A stretch of 64,000 bases of DNA from Acidobacteria bacterium bin61 (GCA_002238705.1 MPMW01000001.1:1-64000), one strand, 5' to 3'. Positions 15,021 to 23,380 are shown, counted from the first letter of the stretch. Notes: generated by a model not told the origin, from the letters alone. Numbers and translations: made by a program.

Positions 15021-15458
15021 GTGTATCTGGTCGATACGAACATCCTTTCGACCGGCGCACCCGGACCCCGGGAGCGGCCCGTGGCTTGGGAGCGGTGGAT
15101 GGATGCACACTCCGATGAGCTGTTCCTTTCGGCAGTTACCGTGGCCGAAGTGTGCGAGGGGATCGCCAAGCTGAAGCGCACCGGGGCGGACCTCCGGGCC
15201 AGGCGCCTGGCCGATTGGCTTGAGGCCGTCGTCCACCTGTACGGAGACCGGATCCTTCCGTTTGGCCTTCGCGAGGCGCGCCTCGCGGGAATGATCATGG
15301 ACCGGGTACGTGGAACGGGCGGTTCCCCCGGTTTCGCTGACCTCGCCATCGCCGCCACGGCAGCAAGCCGCGACCTCACGATTCTCACTCGCAACGTGCG
15401 CCATTTCGCGCCGCTCGGCGCTCGGGTGGTGAACCCCTTCGAGATGGTTCCCGGCTGA
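15021..15458 (+). CDS. VapC-like PIN-domain ribonuclease toxin
   Basis: This 145-residue PIN protein starts with GTG and reads 'YLVDTNILSTGAPG' (first acidic residue). It continues with 'LSAVTVAEVCEGI' (Glu), 'GFADLAIAATAASRDLTILT' (third acidic residue, Asp) and 'TRNVRHF' (Asn/His region replacing the usual fourth Asp). PIN toxins of this kind cut tRNA or rRNA. Pairing with a Phd-type rather than a VapB-type antitoxin is common. The two genes are almost contiguous and clearly form one transcription unit. Confidence 0.92.
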   Translation: MYLVDTNILSTGAPGPRERPVAWERWMDAHSDELFLSAVTVAEVCEGIAKLKRTGADLRARRLADWLEAVVHLYGDRILPFGLREARLAGMIMDRVRGTGGSPGFADLAIAATAASRDLTILTRNVRHFAPLGARVVNPFEMVPG

Positions 15459-15591
15459 CTCCACGGTCTGGACCGCGGATTGGCAAGAGGCGCGGGGACG
15501 GCTTGGAACATCGACGTCCGGCCCAGCCTCCGGCGGCGCGAGCGGAACCGGCCCGATCACGGACACCGCGTTTGATTCACGGATGGTACTA

Positions 15592-15615
15592 ATGTACTTC
15601 GGTGTTAAGGTACAT
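15592..15615 (+). promoter_or_regulatory. Inverted repeat upstream of the SRPBCC lipoprotein gene
   Basis: ATGTACTT and AGGTACAT form imperfect arms (seven of eight pairs) with an eight-base spacer, in a comparatively AT-rich stretch 25 bp before the start codon. A TTGATT element lies about 15 bp upstream. Position suits an operator, possibly for the ribbon-helix-helix-like protein encoded by the second gene of the pair. The rest of the gap after the VapC-like gene shows nothing else. Confidence 0.3.
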
Positions 15616-15639
15616 CCCAGCTCGTCCAAGGAGTCAACG

Positions 15640-16224
15640 ATGAAAAAAGCAATGCAACCGACCGTCTCCGCGACTGCAATGGCCATCCTGGCTGCGTGCG
15701 GCAACGATGGCGTTACGCACGCGCATGACCTGCACCGCGGCGCGCACGCACCCGTTGAGCAAGGCCCTGGATTCAGCGCCGAGAGATTGTCCAGAACCGC
15801 GGAGATCGACCTCAACGGGCCGATTGCCGAGGTTTTCCCGCTCTTCAATCCCGTCGAGGAGCCCAAGTGGGCACCCCATTTCCAGCCGAGATTCATCTAT
15901 CCCGTTGACCGGACTGTCCAGCAAGGGATGACCTTCAAAACGGCTGGCCATGGTGATGAGGCGGACCTCGTGTGGAGGATCAACGAATACGATCCGGCGG
16001 CCCACCACATCCAATATCTCGTCTTCGGCGCGAAGCGCTACTGGACGATCACCATTGATTGTCGCGAGGCTGATCCCGGGAAAACATCAGCCCGCGTCAC
16101 CTACGAGTTCCTCGCGTTGGAGCAGGCGGGGGTGGCGCTGAGCGAGGCCTCGCTCAACGCCATGTTCGCCAATGACCTGACAGATTGGGAGCAAGCGATC
16201 AACGGCTATCTCAAGGGGCGCTGA
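15640..16224 (+). CDS. SRPBCC-fold lipoprotein
   Basis: A 194-residue protein follows a clear AAGGAG ribosome site. The N-terminus ('MKKAMQPTVSATAMAILAAC') ends in a lipobox-like L-A-A-C, so the mature protein is probably anchored in the membrane. From about residue 50 it resembles the SRPBCC (polyketide cyclase/START-like) fold: 'EIDLNGPIAEVFPLFNPVEE' is the typical first strand-helix unit, with 'YWTITIDCREA' and 'ARVTYEFLALEQAGVAL' as later strands. SRPBCC proteins bind hydrophobic ligands; the ligand is unknown here. Base composition is lower in GC than the neighbours. It is followed after three bases by a small RHH-like gene, suggesting a two-gene unit. Confidence 0.7.
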   Translation: MKKAMQPTVSATAMAILAACGNDGVTHAHDLHRGAHAPVEQGPGFSAERLSRTAEIDLNGPIAEVFPLFNPVEEPKWAPHFQPRFIYPVDRTVQQGMTFKTAGHGDEADLVWRINEYDPAAHHIQYLVFGAKRYWTITIDCREADPGKTSARVTYEFLALEQAGVALSEASLNAMFANDLTDWEQAINGYLKGR

Positions 16225-16227
16225 TCC

Positions 16228-16497
16228 GTGTCAAGGAGGGGCAAGGGCAAGCTGGCCGTGGATCGCGTGCAGACCGGCATACGCGTCGAGAAGCGGATTC
16301 TCAAGGTCCTCAAGGGGTTAGCCGAGTACCACGATCTGTCAATCGGCGATCTCCTCGAAGGCATTGTGCTCCACGCTTTTGAAGGGAAATCAGCGTTCCG
16401 TGATGAGGCTTCCTTGAATGTCATCGCGGACCTGAAGCGGATCTACGGCCTGGACCTCAATGCGGAAGCCAGTCACCGGCTCGTTGACGGCGAGTAG
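16228..16497 (+). CDS. Small ribbon-helix-helix-like protein
   Basis: This 89-residue basic protein has a GTG start. Its core 'TGIRVEKRILKVLKGLAEYH' followed by 'DLSIGDLLEGIVLHAFEGK' fits a ribbon-helix-helix DNA-binding pattern, with a hydrophobic helix pair after the strand. It directly follows the SRPBCC lipoprotein gene. It could be the regulator of that pair, but I do not recognise a named family. The 174 bp that follow, up to the convergent SDR gene, contain a hairpin GTCCGG-gttt-CCGGAC and no other feature. Confidence 0.6.
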   Translation: MSRRGKGKLAVDRVQTGIRVEKRILKVLKGLAEYHDLSIGDLLEGIVLHAFEGKSAFRDEASLNVIADLKRIYGLDLNAEASHRLVDGE

Positions 16498-16671
16498 GCC
16501 ACGTCAGACCGCCCTTGGTCCGCTCGGGTGCGCTGCAACATCGATTGGATCGGGCATCTCCTCGAAGTCAATGATCGCGAGGGCATCTTCCGCTCACGCA
16601 GGACGCCGAAGTCACGCACGACCGTGGCCGCGTGACTGGACCGCCGCGTCCGGGTTTCCGGACCGGGGAGC

Positions 16672-17463
16672 TCAGGTGACGCTCTTGATGTGGCCGCCGT
16701 CCACGGCCAGCACGGTTCCGGTGATGTAGCTGGCTCGCTCGGAGGCGAGGAACGCCGCGGCGGCGCCGAACTCTTCGGGTTCTCCGACGCGGCCCTGCGG
16801 AATGTCCGCTGACCACTCGGCATACACGTCGTCCACCGAACAGCCGCGCGTCGCCGCGATGTGGTCCGCCAGCTCGACAAGCCGGGCGGTGCGCGTGTAC
16901 CCCGGACAGAGAACGTTGGCGAGCACTCCGTGGGGCGCCGCCTCGTTGGCGAGCGATTTCATGAACCCGGCGATCCCGGAGCGCGCCGTGTTGGACAGGA
17001 TGATGTCCGGCACCGGCTGCTTCACCGAGACGGAGGCGATGGCGATGATTCGGCCCCAGCGGCGCGAGGTCATCCCGGGAAGGGCCGCGCGCACCAGGTT
17101 CACGCAGGAGAGCAGGTTCTGCTCGAGCGCGTCCCGCCACTGCTCCGGGGTGGTGTCGCGGAGGCGGGTGGGGGGAGGTCCGCCCGCGTTCGTCACCAGG
17201 ATGTCCACCTGGCCGAAGCGCTCCTCGGCGGCCCGCACGAATCCGAACGCCGCGTCCGGATCGCCGACATCGACCTGGTGCGAGAGGACGTCCACGGCGT
17301 GGCGCTCGCGAATCTCGGCGGCGGTGCTTTCAAGCGCATCCCGTCCCCGCGCTCCGATGGCGACCCGGACGCCCTCCGCGGCCAGCGCCTCGGCAACGGC
17401 GCGGCCGAGTCCCTGGCTTCCGGCGGCGACGACCGCGGCCCGCCCGGCGATACCGAGATCCAT
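16672..17463 (-). CDS. Atypical short-chain dehydrogenase/reductase
   Basis: This 263-residue Rossmann protein has the SDR cofactor motif 'AAGSQGLGRAVAEAL', the 'DVGDPDA' acidic site and 'LVTNAGGPPP'. In the active-site segment the usual Ser...Tyr-x-x-x-Lys is changed: 'SVSVKQPVPDIILSNTARSG' has Ser then Ser/Asn and Arg where Tyr and Lys belong. A subgroup of FabG-like proteins shares this replacement. Classical hydride-transfer chemistry is therefore doubtful, and the substrate is unknown. It is next to the DksA-like gene on the same strand, 32 bp downstream. Confidence 0.85.
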   Translation of the reverse strand: MDLGIAGRAAVVAAGSQGLGRAVAEALAAEGVRVAIGARGRDALESTAAEIRERHAVDVLSHQVDVGDPDAAFGFVRAAEERFGQVDILVTNAGGPPPTRLRDTTPEQWRDALEQNLLSCVNLVRAALPGMTSRRWGRIIAIASVSVKQPVPDIILSNTARSGIAGFMKSLANEAAPHGVLANVLCPGYTRTARLVELADHIAATRGCSVDDVYAEWSADIPQGRVGEPEEFGAAAAFLASERASYITGTVLAVDGGHIKSVT

Positions 17464-17495
17464 CCGGGGCCGCTAACCGCCCGTGGGGACGAACT

Positions 17496-17828
17496 TCAGG
17501 AGTACTGCCGTTCCTTGCAGGGGACGCAGACGCGCGTCCAGGGAACCGCCTCCAGCCGGAGGCGCGGGATCTCCTCTTCGCAGTCGGAACAGATGCCGAA
17601 GTCGCCCGCCTTGATCCGGGCAAGCGCCTTCTCGATCGCGCGGAGCAGCTTCGCGTCGTTCTGCTGAAGCTGAATCACGATCTCGTCGTCGTTGGCGACC
17701 ATGGAGCGGTCCCCGTCATCTCCGTGCGGCGGGCTCCGCGAGAAGGCGCGCGTGTGGACGAGTTTTTCGATGGCGGCCTTCTTGGCCAGGAGATTCGCTT
17801 CGTGCAGTTGCAGTTCTTCGGGTGTCAT
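17496..17828 (-). CDS. TraR/DksA-family zinc-finger protein
   Basis: A 110-residue protein with an N-terminal coiled-coil region and a C-terminal four-cysteine zinc finger: 'FGICSDCEEEIPRLRLEAVP' followed by 'CVPCKERQ'. DksA-like proteins enter the secondary channel of RNA polymerase and modify initiation together with ppGpp. The coiled-coil tip here has no clear Asp-x-x-Asp-Ala motif ('ANDDEIVIQLQQNDAKLL' is the nearest), so the regulatory mode may differ from E. coli DksA. General stress and nutrient response is the likely role. Confidence 0.88.
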   Translation of the reverse strand: MTPEELQLHEANLLAKKAAIEKLVHTRAFSRSPPHGDDGDRSMVANDDEIVIQLQQNDAKLLRAIEKALARIKAGDFGICSDCEEEIPRLRLEAVPWTRVCVPCKERQYS

Positions 17829-17888
17829 TTTCGGAGTCTGCCTACGGGTTGGATGCCGCGGGCGGCACGGGAGAATTGGCCAAGTATA

Positions 17889-18440
17889 TCAATCGTTACG
17901 CGCCTTTACGGAACGGGAATGCCTGGTGTCTCCGGCCAGGAGTTGCAGGGCGTGGGGGATCGTCGGAGCGAGCGTCGACAGCCCGCTTTCGACGGCCCGC
18001 GGGCTTCCCGGGAGGACGATCACGAGGGTGGCGCCGATGCTCCCGGCAAGGCTCCGCGAGAGCACGGCCATGGGCGTATCCCGAAGCCCGTCGGATCGCA
18101 GCAGTTCGCCATAACCCGGCAGTACCCGATCCAGCAGAGGCATGATCGCTTCCGGCGTGCGGTCCCGGGGTCCGAGCCCGGTTCCTCCGGTCGTCAACAC
18201 CAGGCGAATCCCCGATGCGGCCCAGGCGGCCACCCGTTCCCGGATCGCCTCCACCTCGTCGGGCACGATCGCCGAGTCGGCAATCCGGAACCCGAGTTCC
18301 TGGAGCGTCTCCCGGGCAATGACCCCGGAACGGTCGGGGACGACGCCCGCGGCGCAACCGTCGCTCGCCGTGAGAACCGCGGCGGACAGGGGCGACGAAC
18401 CCGCGGCGGCGCGCGGCCCCGACGGGGAGGACCCGGCCAT
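17889..18440 (-). CDS. MogA/MoaB-family molybdopterin adenylyltransferase
   Basis: The 183-residue protein has the MoCF-binding fold. Key motifs are 'AAVLTASDGCAAGVVPDRSG', 'LVLTTGGTGLGPRDRTPEA' (phosphate/molybdopterin loop with the catalytic Asp), and 'VIVLPGSPRAVESGL'. It adenylates molybdopterin before metal insertion in molybdenum cofactor synthesis. MogA and MoaB cannot be told apart reliably by eye. No other moa/moe gene is near. The upstream gap is shared with the divergent VWA gene. Confidence 0.88.
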   Translation of the reverse strand: MAGSSPSGPRAAAGSSPLSAAVLTASDGCAAGVVPDRSGVIARETLQELGFRIADSAIVPDEVEAIRERVAAWAASGIRLVLTTGGTGLGPRDRTPEAIMPLLDRVLPGYGELLRSDGLRDTPMAVLSRSLAGSIGATLVIVLPGSPRAVESGLSTLAPTIPHALQLLAGDTRHSRSVKARND

Positions 18441-18524
18441 CAGCGGCGGATTGCCGCCACGGGCGGCGAAGCGAAGCAGGGCACGGGAGCGGGCGCGGGA
18501 ATTGCGTCAGAATAGCGATTCCCC

Positions 18525-19472
18525 ATGAAGCGCCCCCCTCGCCGAAAGCTCCTCGGGGGCTGGCCGGGAGTTGTGGCCGCCGGAAGCCTCGCGCTCGCTC
18601 TCTGCGGGCTGGCCGCGGCGGCGGGCCCACTCGTCCAGCAGGCCTACCAGTTCCGGGTGACGGTGGACCTCATCTCGCTCAACGTCACCGTCACCGACGC
18701 GCGCGAGCGATTCATCACGGACCTGATCGAGGAGGACTTCTCGGTCTACGAGGACGGCATCCTCCAGGAAATCGAGGCCTTCTCGCGGGAGGACCTGCCC
18801 ATCCGCATGGTGCTGTTGCTCGACACCTCGGCGAGCATGGTGGACAAGATGAATTTCGCCCAGGAAGCGGCGGTCCGGTTCACCCGGACCCTGCGGATCG
18901 AGGACGTGGCGCAGGTGGTCGAGTTCGGGAGCAACGCCCACATCCTCCGGAAGTTCACGAACGACCACGGCGAACTCGAGCAGGCCATCCGGATGACCCA
19001 GGCGGGCGGGACGACGAAGCTCCATAACGCCATGTACATCTCGCTCCGCTCGCTCGAACGCCAGCGGATGGAAGCCCGCCGGCAGGCCATCATCCTGCTC
19101 TCCGACGGACGGGACACCAGCTCGCTCGTCACCTTCGAACAGGTGCTCGACCTGACCAAGGACACCGACGTCGTCATCTACTCCATCTCGCTCCAGAACA
19201 CCGCACGCCGGCGGGGGCGGCGTTTTTCGGAGGCCGAACACGTCCTCAAGAACCTGGCGGAGGAAACCGGTGGCCAATGGTTCTTCCCGGCCGAGCTGGC
19301 CGAACTGGAATCGGTTTACGACCGGATCGCCGAAGAACTCAAAAGCCAGTACAACGTCGGATACATCTCCAACAATCCCCGGCAGGACGGCGCCTGGCGG
19401 CGCATCGTGGTGCAGACCAACCGGCCGGATCTCCGGGTGCGGACCAAACTCGGCTACTACGCGCCGGGCTAA
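18525..19472 (+). CDS. Secreted VWFA domain protein (Acidobacteria-type)
   Basis: This is a 315-residue protein. An N-terminal hydrophobic segment (about residues 17-35, ending 'LAAAAGP') is a signal or anchor. It is followed by a short beta domain with 'VDLISLNVTVTDARERFITD' and 'DFSVYEDGILQEI'. Then comes a von Willebrand A domain with the metal-ion site 'LLLDTSASM' and later 'LLSDGRDTSS'. This order is characteristic of the VWFA-related family first described in Acidobacteria. The role is unknown; binding or envelope assembly is likely. It is immediately followed by the dNTPase gene, with no bases between stop and start. Confidence 0.88.
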   Translation: MKRPPRRKLLGGWPGVVAAGSLALALCGLAAAAGPLVQQAYQFRVTVDLISLNVTVTDARERFITDLIEEDFSVYEDGILQEIEAFSREDLPIRMVLLLDTSASMVDKMNFAQEAAVRFTRTLRIEDVAQVVEFGSNAHILRKFTNDHGELEQAIRMTQAGGTTKLHNAMYISLRSLERQRMEARRQAIILLSDGRDTSSLVTFEQVLDLTKDTDVVIYSISLQNTARRRGRRFSEAEHVLKNLAEETGGQWFFPAELAELESVYDRIAEELKSQYNVGYISNNPRQDGAWRRIVVQTNRPDLRVRTKLGYYAPG

Positions 19473-20591
19473 GTGGAGGTGGAGCGGGGCCTGCGGCGAG
19501 CCGCCTGTCACAGTTCGCGCAGCGCGGGACGCCGCTTCCCGGAAGCGTCCGACCCGTTCCGGACGGCGTATCAGCGGGACCGGGACCGCGTTATCCATTC
19601 GAGCGCCTTCCGCCGGCTTCAGTACAAGACCCAGGTCTTCATCAACCATGAAGGCGACCACTACCGAACCCGGCTCACGCATACCCTCGAGGTCGCGCAG
19701 ATCGCGCGCACGATCGCCCGGATACTCCGACTCAACGAAGATCTGACCGAGGCGGTGGCGCTCGCTCACGACCTCGGACACACACCCTTCGGCCACGCGG
19801 GGGAGGAGGTTCTCGACCGCCTGATGCGGAATCACGGCGGGTTCGAGCACAACATCCAGTCCTTCCGCATCGTGGACGAACTCGAACGCGCCTATCCCGA
19901 CTTTCCGGGCCTCAACCTGACCCGCGAATCGCGCTACGGGATCATCGCCCACTCGAGCCGGGCGGGGTTCGTTCCGGAGGACCTCCAGGGTCTCGGGCCA
20001 CCATCTCTCGAAGCGCAGGTCGCGGACATCGCCGACGAGATCGCCTACAGCGCGCACGACATGGAAGACGGCCTCTCCTCGGGCCTGATCGGCGTGTCCG
20101 ACCTCGAAGAGGCGGCCCTCTTCCGCCGGCACTGGCCGGGGTCCTTCGAAAAAGGACAGCACTACGGGCGCGTCAAGGTCCGGACCCTGCTTCGCCGAGT
20201 CATCGGGGACCTCGTGGTCGCGCTCGTCGAGGAAACCGAACGTCGGATTCAGGAGTCCGGAATCGAGGAAACCACCCGAAGCCCGGCGGAAGCGCACGAG
20301 CGCCGGTTACCCCTGATCGAACTCCCCGCACGCCAGGACACCGAACTGCGGGAACTCAAGACGGTCCTCCACGAACGTCTCTACCGCCATCCGCGGGTCG
20401 CGGAAACGACCGAGGCCGAAACGCGGCGCCTACCCGATCTCTTCCGCCACTACCTGGAAACGCCGGAGGACCTGCCGGCCCACTTCGAGCAGCGGATCGG
20501 GACATCGTCCCGGGAACGGGTGGTCTGCGACTACATCGCCGGCATGACCGACCGCTTCGCCACCTGGGACTACCAGCGGCGCTACGGCTGA
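19473..20591 (+). CDS. dgt: Deoxyguanosinetriphosphate triphosphohydrolase-like HD protein
   Basis: This dNTPase converts dGTP or other dNTPs to nucleoside and triphosphate. The HD metal site is built from 'RLTHTLEVAQIARTIAR' (His), 'AVALAHDLGHTPFGHAGEEV' (His-Asp and later His) and the Asp in 'ADIADEIAYSAHDMEDG'. N-terminal 'DPFRTAYQRDRDRVIHSSAF' and 'RRLQYKTQVF' are typical of the short bacterial class. Length (372 residues) is normal for that class. It starts with GTG directly at the end of the VWA gene, so the two are co-transcribed. Such enzymes control dNTP pools and can limit phages. Confidence 0.93.
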   Translation: MEVERGLRRAACHSSRSAGRRFPEASDPFRTAYQRDRDRVIHSSAFRRLQYKTQVFINHEGDHYRTRLTHTLEVAQIARTIARILRLNEDLTEAVALAHDLGHTPFGHAGEEVLDRLMRNHGGFEHNIQSFRIVDELERAYPDFPGLNLTRESRYGIIAHSSRAGFVPEDLQGLGPPSLEAQVADIADEIAYSAHDMEDGLSSGLIGVSDLEEAALFRRHWPGSFEKGQHYGRVKVRTLLRRVIGDLVVALVEETERRIQESGIEETTRSPAEAHERRLPLIELPARQDTELRELKTVLHERLYRHPRVAETTEAETRRLPDLFRHYLETPEDLPAHFEQRIGTSSRERVVCDYIAGMTDRFATWDYQRRYG

Positions 20592-20793
20592 TCCGCCGAC
20601 CTCCGGGTCGGCACCCGCGCCACGTCAGCTCGGAGCGCCGGCCTCCGGCCGGCATCGACCGCCGAGAGGCGGTCGAAACCGCACCGTCCGCCCACCCCAC
20701 GGTAGAAGCCGGAGGGCAACCCCACCCTCCTGGACAGCCCACCCGGTACGGGAACGCCGACCTCCAGGTGTCGGCACCCGCGCCGCGTCAGCG
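20592..20793. repeat. Intergenic block with interspersed palindromic repeats
   Basis: Positions 20628-20682 are an exact reverse complement of part of the repeat at 8578-8632. On both sides lie copies of a second short unit: CCGACCTCCGGGTCGGCACC at 20597-20616, and a related copy with GACCTCCAGGTGTCGGCACC at 20759-20778, both followed by CGCGCC. The unit forms a small hairpin (CCGACC/GGTCGG). Degenerate relatives occur at about 58845-59080. No coding region is supported here. Confidence 0.75.
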
Positions 20794-21444
20794 CTAACGT
20801 CGCTCGGGAGGAGCCTCCGGTTCCGCCTCCGATTCCGTTTCCGGCACGTCATCCGGCCCGGGCGCGATCCCGTAGATCGGCTCGTCGTCGATCGGTTCGA
20901 GGTACTTCTCGACGCCGGGCGGGCCGAGCCGCCGCAGCGCAACCGTCTTTCCCTGCGACACCCAGGAGGAAGCGCCCACCCGGACGAACATCTCGATCTC
21001 CACGTCCTCCCAGAGTTCGTTCTCGAACATGCTCTCGGGCGATCCCTGCGAGATGTAGTTCGAGTCAGCCCGCAGGGTGTGTTCCTCGCTGACCTCGCCC
21101 GGGGCGAGCACCTCTTCGGCGACGGAGTGGACGTAACCCGTGCCCCAAGCCTCCTCCGGCGACGACTCCCGGCGGAACACCGACATCACCTGGACGTACT
21201 CGATCGGCTCCGGATTCGTGTTTTGCACCCGGAAGCGCACGGCCGGCCGGATGTAGTTGTTGCCCTCGGAGTCCCGGCCACGGACGGCCCAATAGCCGAC
21301 GAGCTCGTCCAGTTTCATCCGCGCGGCGGCCGCGTTGTCCTCCTGGTTGACGCAGCCGGCCCCCCCGAGCGAAGCCACGAGCAAGGCGGACAGGAGCGCG
21401 GCAAAGCCGACAGCGGAGGGGAGAAGCAGGCGGCGAAAACGCAT
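20794..21444 (-). CDS. Putative lipoprotein of unknown function
   Basis: The 216-residue protein begins 'MRFRRLLLPSAVGFAALLSA' and reaches a lipobox-like 'GGAGC' followed by 'VNQEDN', so it is probably an outer-membrane or periplasmic lipoprotein. The middle (about residues 45-160) has the strand pattern of an immunoglobulin-like domain, including 'RPAVRFRVQNTNPEPIEYVQ' and 'LAPGEVSEEHTL', reminiscent of YcfL-type domains. The C-terminus is acidic and proline-rich. I took the ATG that gives a proper signal sequence; an extended frame 28 codons longer is less convincing. It is divergent from the ABC operon. I do not recognise a named family. Confidence 0.65.
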   Translation of the reverse strand: MRFRRLLLPSAVGFAALLSALLVASLGGAGCVNQEDNAAAARMKLDELVGYWAVRGRDSEGNNYIRPAVRFRVQNTNPEPIEYVQVMSVFRRESSPEEAWGTGYVHSVAEEVLAPGEVSEEHTLRADSNYISQGSPESMFENELWEDVEIEMFVRVGASSWVSQGKTVALRRLGPPGVEKYLEPIDDEPIYGIAPGPDDVPETESEAEPEAPPERR

Positions 21445-21569
21445 GGCAGTCTCGGACGGGAACAGTCCTGCCGCGAGTATAGACTGCCGGGCTGCCGGGC
21501 CCGGTACGAGCCCGCGACCCGAGTTCACGAGTACTGAGCGCCATCGAGATCCCCTCCCTTCAAACAGCC

Positions 21570-22613
21570 GTGGAACCTGGCCACCGGCCGCTGGTCCTGG
21601 TGGACCGCGTCTCCAAGCGCTACGGGAGAACGCTGGCGGTGGCCGAACTCAGCTTCGGCGTCGCCCGGGGAGAGGTCCTCGGTTTTCTGGGGCCGAACGG
21701 CGCCGGGAAGACGACCACCATGCGGGTCATCACCGGCTTCATGCCGCCCACCGAGGGACGGGTGCTGGTGGGGGGGCTGGACATCGCGGAGGCTCCGCTC
21801 GAAGTCCGGCGGCGGATCGGGTATCTGCCGGAAAACCCGCCGCTGTACCCGGAGATGGAGGTCAGCGCCTTCCTCGAGTTCGCGGCGCGGCTGCGAGGCG
21901 TCCCGCGAAGCCGGGTCCGGGAGGCGGTAGCGGGCGCGATCGAGCGCTCGGCCCTCGGTGAGGCGCGGGACCGCATCATCGGGAAGCTGAGCCGCGGCTA
22001 CCGCCAGCGGGTGGGGCTCGCGCAGGCGCTCGTGCACGAACCCGACCTGCTCGTTCTCGACGAGCCGACCGCGGGACTCGATCCCAAGCAGATCCACGAG
22101 ACCCGCGAGCTCATCCGCGCGCTGGCGGGAGAACGCACCGTCGTGCTCTCGACGCACATCCTCCCCGAGGTGGCGGTCACCTGCGACCGGGTGGTCATCA
22201 TCGCCGGCGGCCGGCTACGCGCCGAAGACACCCCCGAGCGCCTGGTGGCGCGGCTGGGCGCCGCGCGGCGGGGCCGCGGAACCTGGGAGATCGAAACCAC
22301 GGCGCCGGCGGACACCGCGGCCGCCGCGCTCCGCGCCGTTCCCGGCGTCGCCGCCGTGGAAGCCGGCGCCGAGACCACCGAGCGGACGCTCGTCCTGCAG
22401 GTCGAGGCCACCGGCGACCGGGAAGTCGCAACCGATCTGGCGCGCGCGGTTCTCGGGGCGGGCGCTCCCCTCTACGCCCTGCGCCGGAGCGGCGCGAGCC
22501 TCGAGGACGTCTTCCTGGCGCTCACCACCGAAGAGACGGAGGCGGACGAGGTCGGCGACGCCGACTCCGGGAACGGCGCGGGCCCGCCCGGAGCCCCCGA
22601 AGACGACTCATGA
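21570..22613 (+). CDS. ABC transporter ATP-binding protein (GldA/NatA-like)
   Basis: The 347-residue ATPase has Walker A 'GPNGAGKTTTMRVI', a Q-loop region, the signature 'LSRGYRQRVGLAQAL', Walker B 'LLVLDEPTAGLDP' and the H-loop 'LSTHILPEV'. The C-terminal 110 residues form an accessory domain with an acidic end. It is the first gene of a four-gene operon with a Gld-type permease, a GldG-like protein and a DUF4340 protein, and overlaps the permease by four bases (ATGA). GldAFG is required for gliding in Bacteroidota, but the same set occurs in many non-gliders, where its role is unknown. Confidence 0.92.
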   Translation: MEPGHRPLVLVDRVSKRYGRTLAVAELSFGVARGEVLGFLGPNGAGKTTTMRVITGFMPPTEGRVLVGGLDIAEAPLEVRRRIGYLPENPPLYPEMEVSAFLEFAARLRGVPRSRVREAVAGAIERSALGEARDRIIGKLSRGYRQRVGLAQALVHEPDLLVLDEPTAGLDPKQIHETRELIRALAGERTVVLSTHILPEVAVTCDRVVIIAGGRLRAEDTPERLVARLGAARRGRGTWEIETTAPADTAAAALRAVPGVAAVEAGAETTERTLVLQVEATGDREVATDLARAVLGAGAPLYALRRSGASLEDVFLALTTEETEADEVGDADSGNGAGPPGAPEDDS

Positions 22614-23380
22614 GGAACGCGCTGACCATCGCCCGGCGCGAGATCGGCGCCGCCCTGGCTTCGCCGGTGGCCTACGTGCTCTTCGGGGCGTTCGCCTTCC
22701 TCTACGGGTACTTCTTCGCCGACTACCTCCAGAGCTTCGTGGAAGCCGGCATGCGCATGAGCCAGATGGGCGGGTTCAGCGGCGGGACGCTGAACGTGAA
22801 CACCGACCTGATCCGCTGGCTGATGGCGAGCACCGCCATCCTGGTGCTCTTCCTGCTGCCGCTGCTCTCCATGCGCACGGTGTCCGAGGAGATCCGCTCC
22901 GGCACCATGGAGTTGCTGCTCACCGCGCCGATCACCGACGGGCAGATCGTGTTCGGCAAGTTCCTCGCCGCGTTCGCTCTCTACGGCGGCATGCTGGCCC
23001 TGACCGGACTCCACCTGGGGGTGCTCTTCTGGTTCTCCCAGCCCGAGGTCGCGCCCGTCCTCGCCGCCTACCTGGGCCTGCTGCTGCTCGGAGCCGGACT
23101 CCTGGCGCTCGGACTCTTCTTCTCGAGCCTCACCCGGAACCAGATCGTCGCGGGACTCCTGACCTTCGGGGCGCTGCTCGTCCTCTGGCTGGTGGAGTTC
23201 GCCGGGGCTCGCGGCGGTGAGCTGGGGCGCATCCTGGCCTATCTGTCGGTGACCGGGCACATGGAGGGATTCGCGAGCGGCGTGATCACGACCCGCGATC
23301 TGGTGTTCTATCTCTCGTTCGCCGCCTTCTGGCTCTTCCTCGCCCGGGAATCCGTGCGCTCCCGCAGGTGGCGGGGATGA
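22610..23380 (+). CDS. ABC transporter permease (GldF-like, ABC-2 type)
   Basis: A 256-residue membrane protein with about six transmembrane helices. It opens 'MRNALTIARREIGAALASPV' followed by 'YVLFGAFAFLYGYFF'. It also contains 'LPLLSMRTVSEEIRSGTMEL', the typical amphipathic segment of ABC-2/GldF permeases, where E-x-R-x-G-T-x-E contacts the ATPase. It ends in the membrane just before 'RESVRSRRWRG'. Both ends overlap the neighbours by four bases (ATGA), so translation is coupled through the operon. The transported substrate is unknown. Confidence 0.9.
   Translation: MRNALTIARREIGAALASPVAYVLFGAFAFLYGYFFADYLQSFVEAGMRMSQMGGFSGGTLNVNTDLIRWLMASTAILVLFLLPLLSMRTVSEEIRSGTMELLLTAPITDGQIVFGKFLAAFALYGGMLALTGLHLGVLFWFSQPEVAPVLAAYLGLLLLGAGLLALGLFFSSLTRNQIVAGLLTFGALLVLWLVEFAGARGGELGRILAYLSVTGHMEGFASGVITTRDLVFYLSFAAFWLFLARESVRSRRWRG

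Noticed and set aside
14511-15896. 461-codon open frame on the minus strand over the Phd/VapC genes
   Set aside because: The Phd and PIN motifs on the plus strand are unmistakable, and the minus-strand product shows none.
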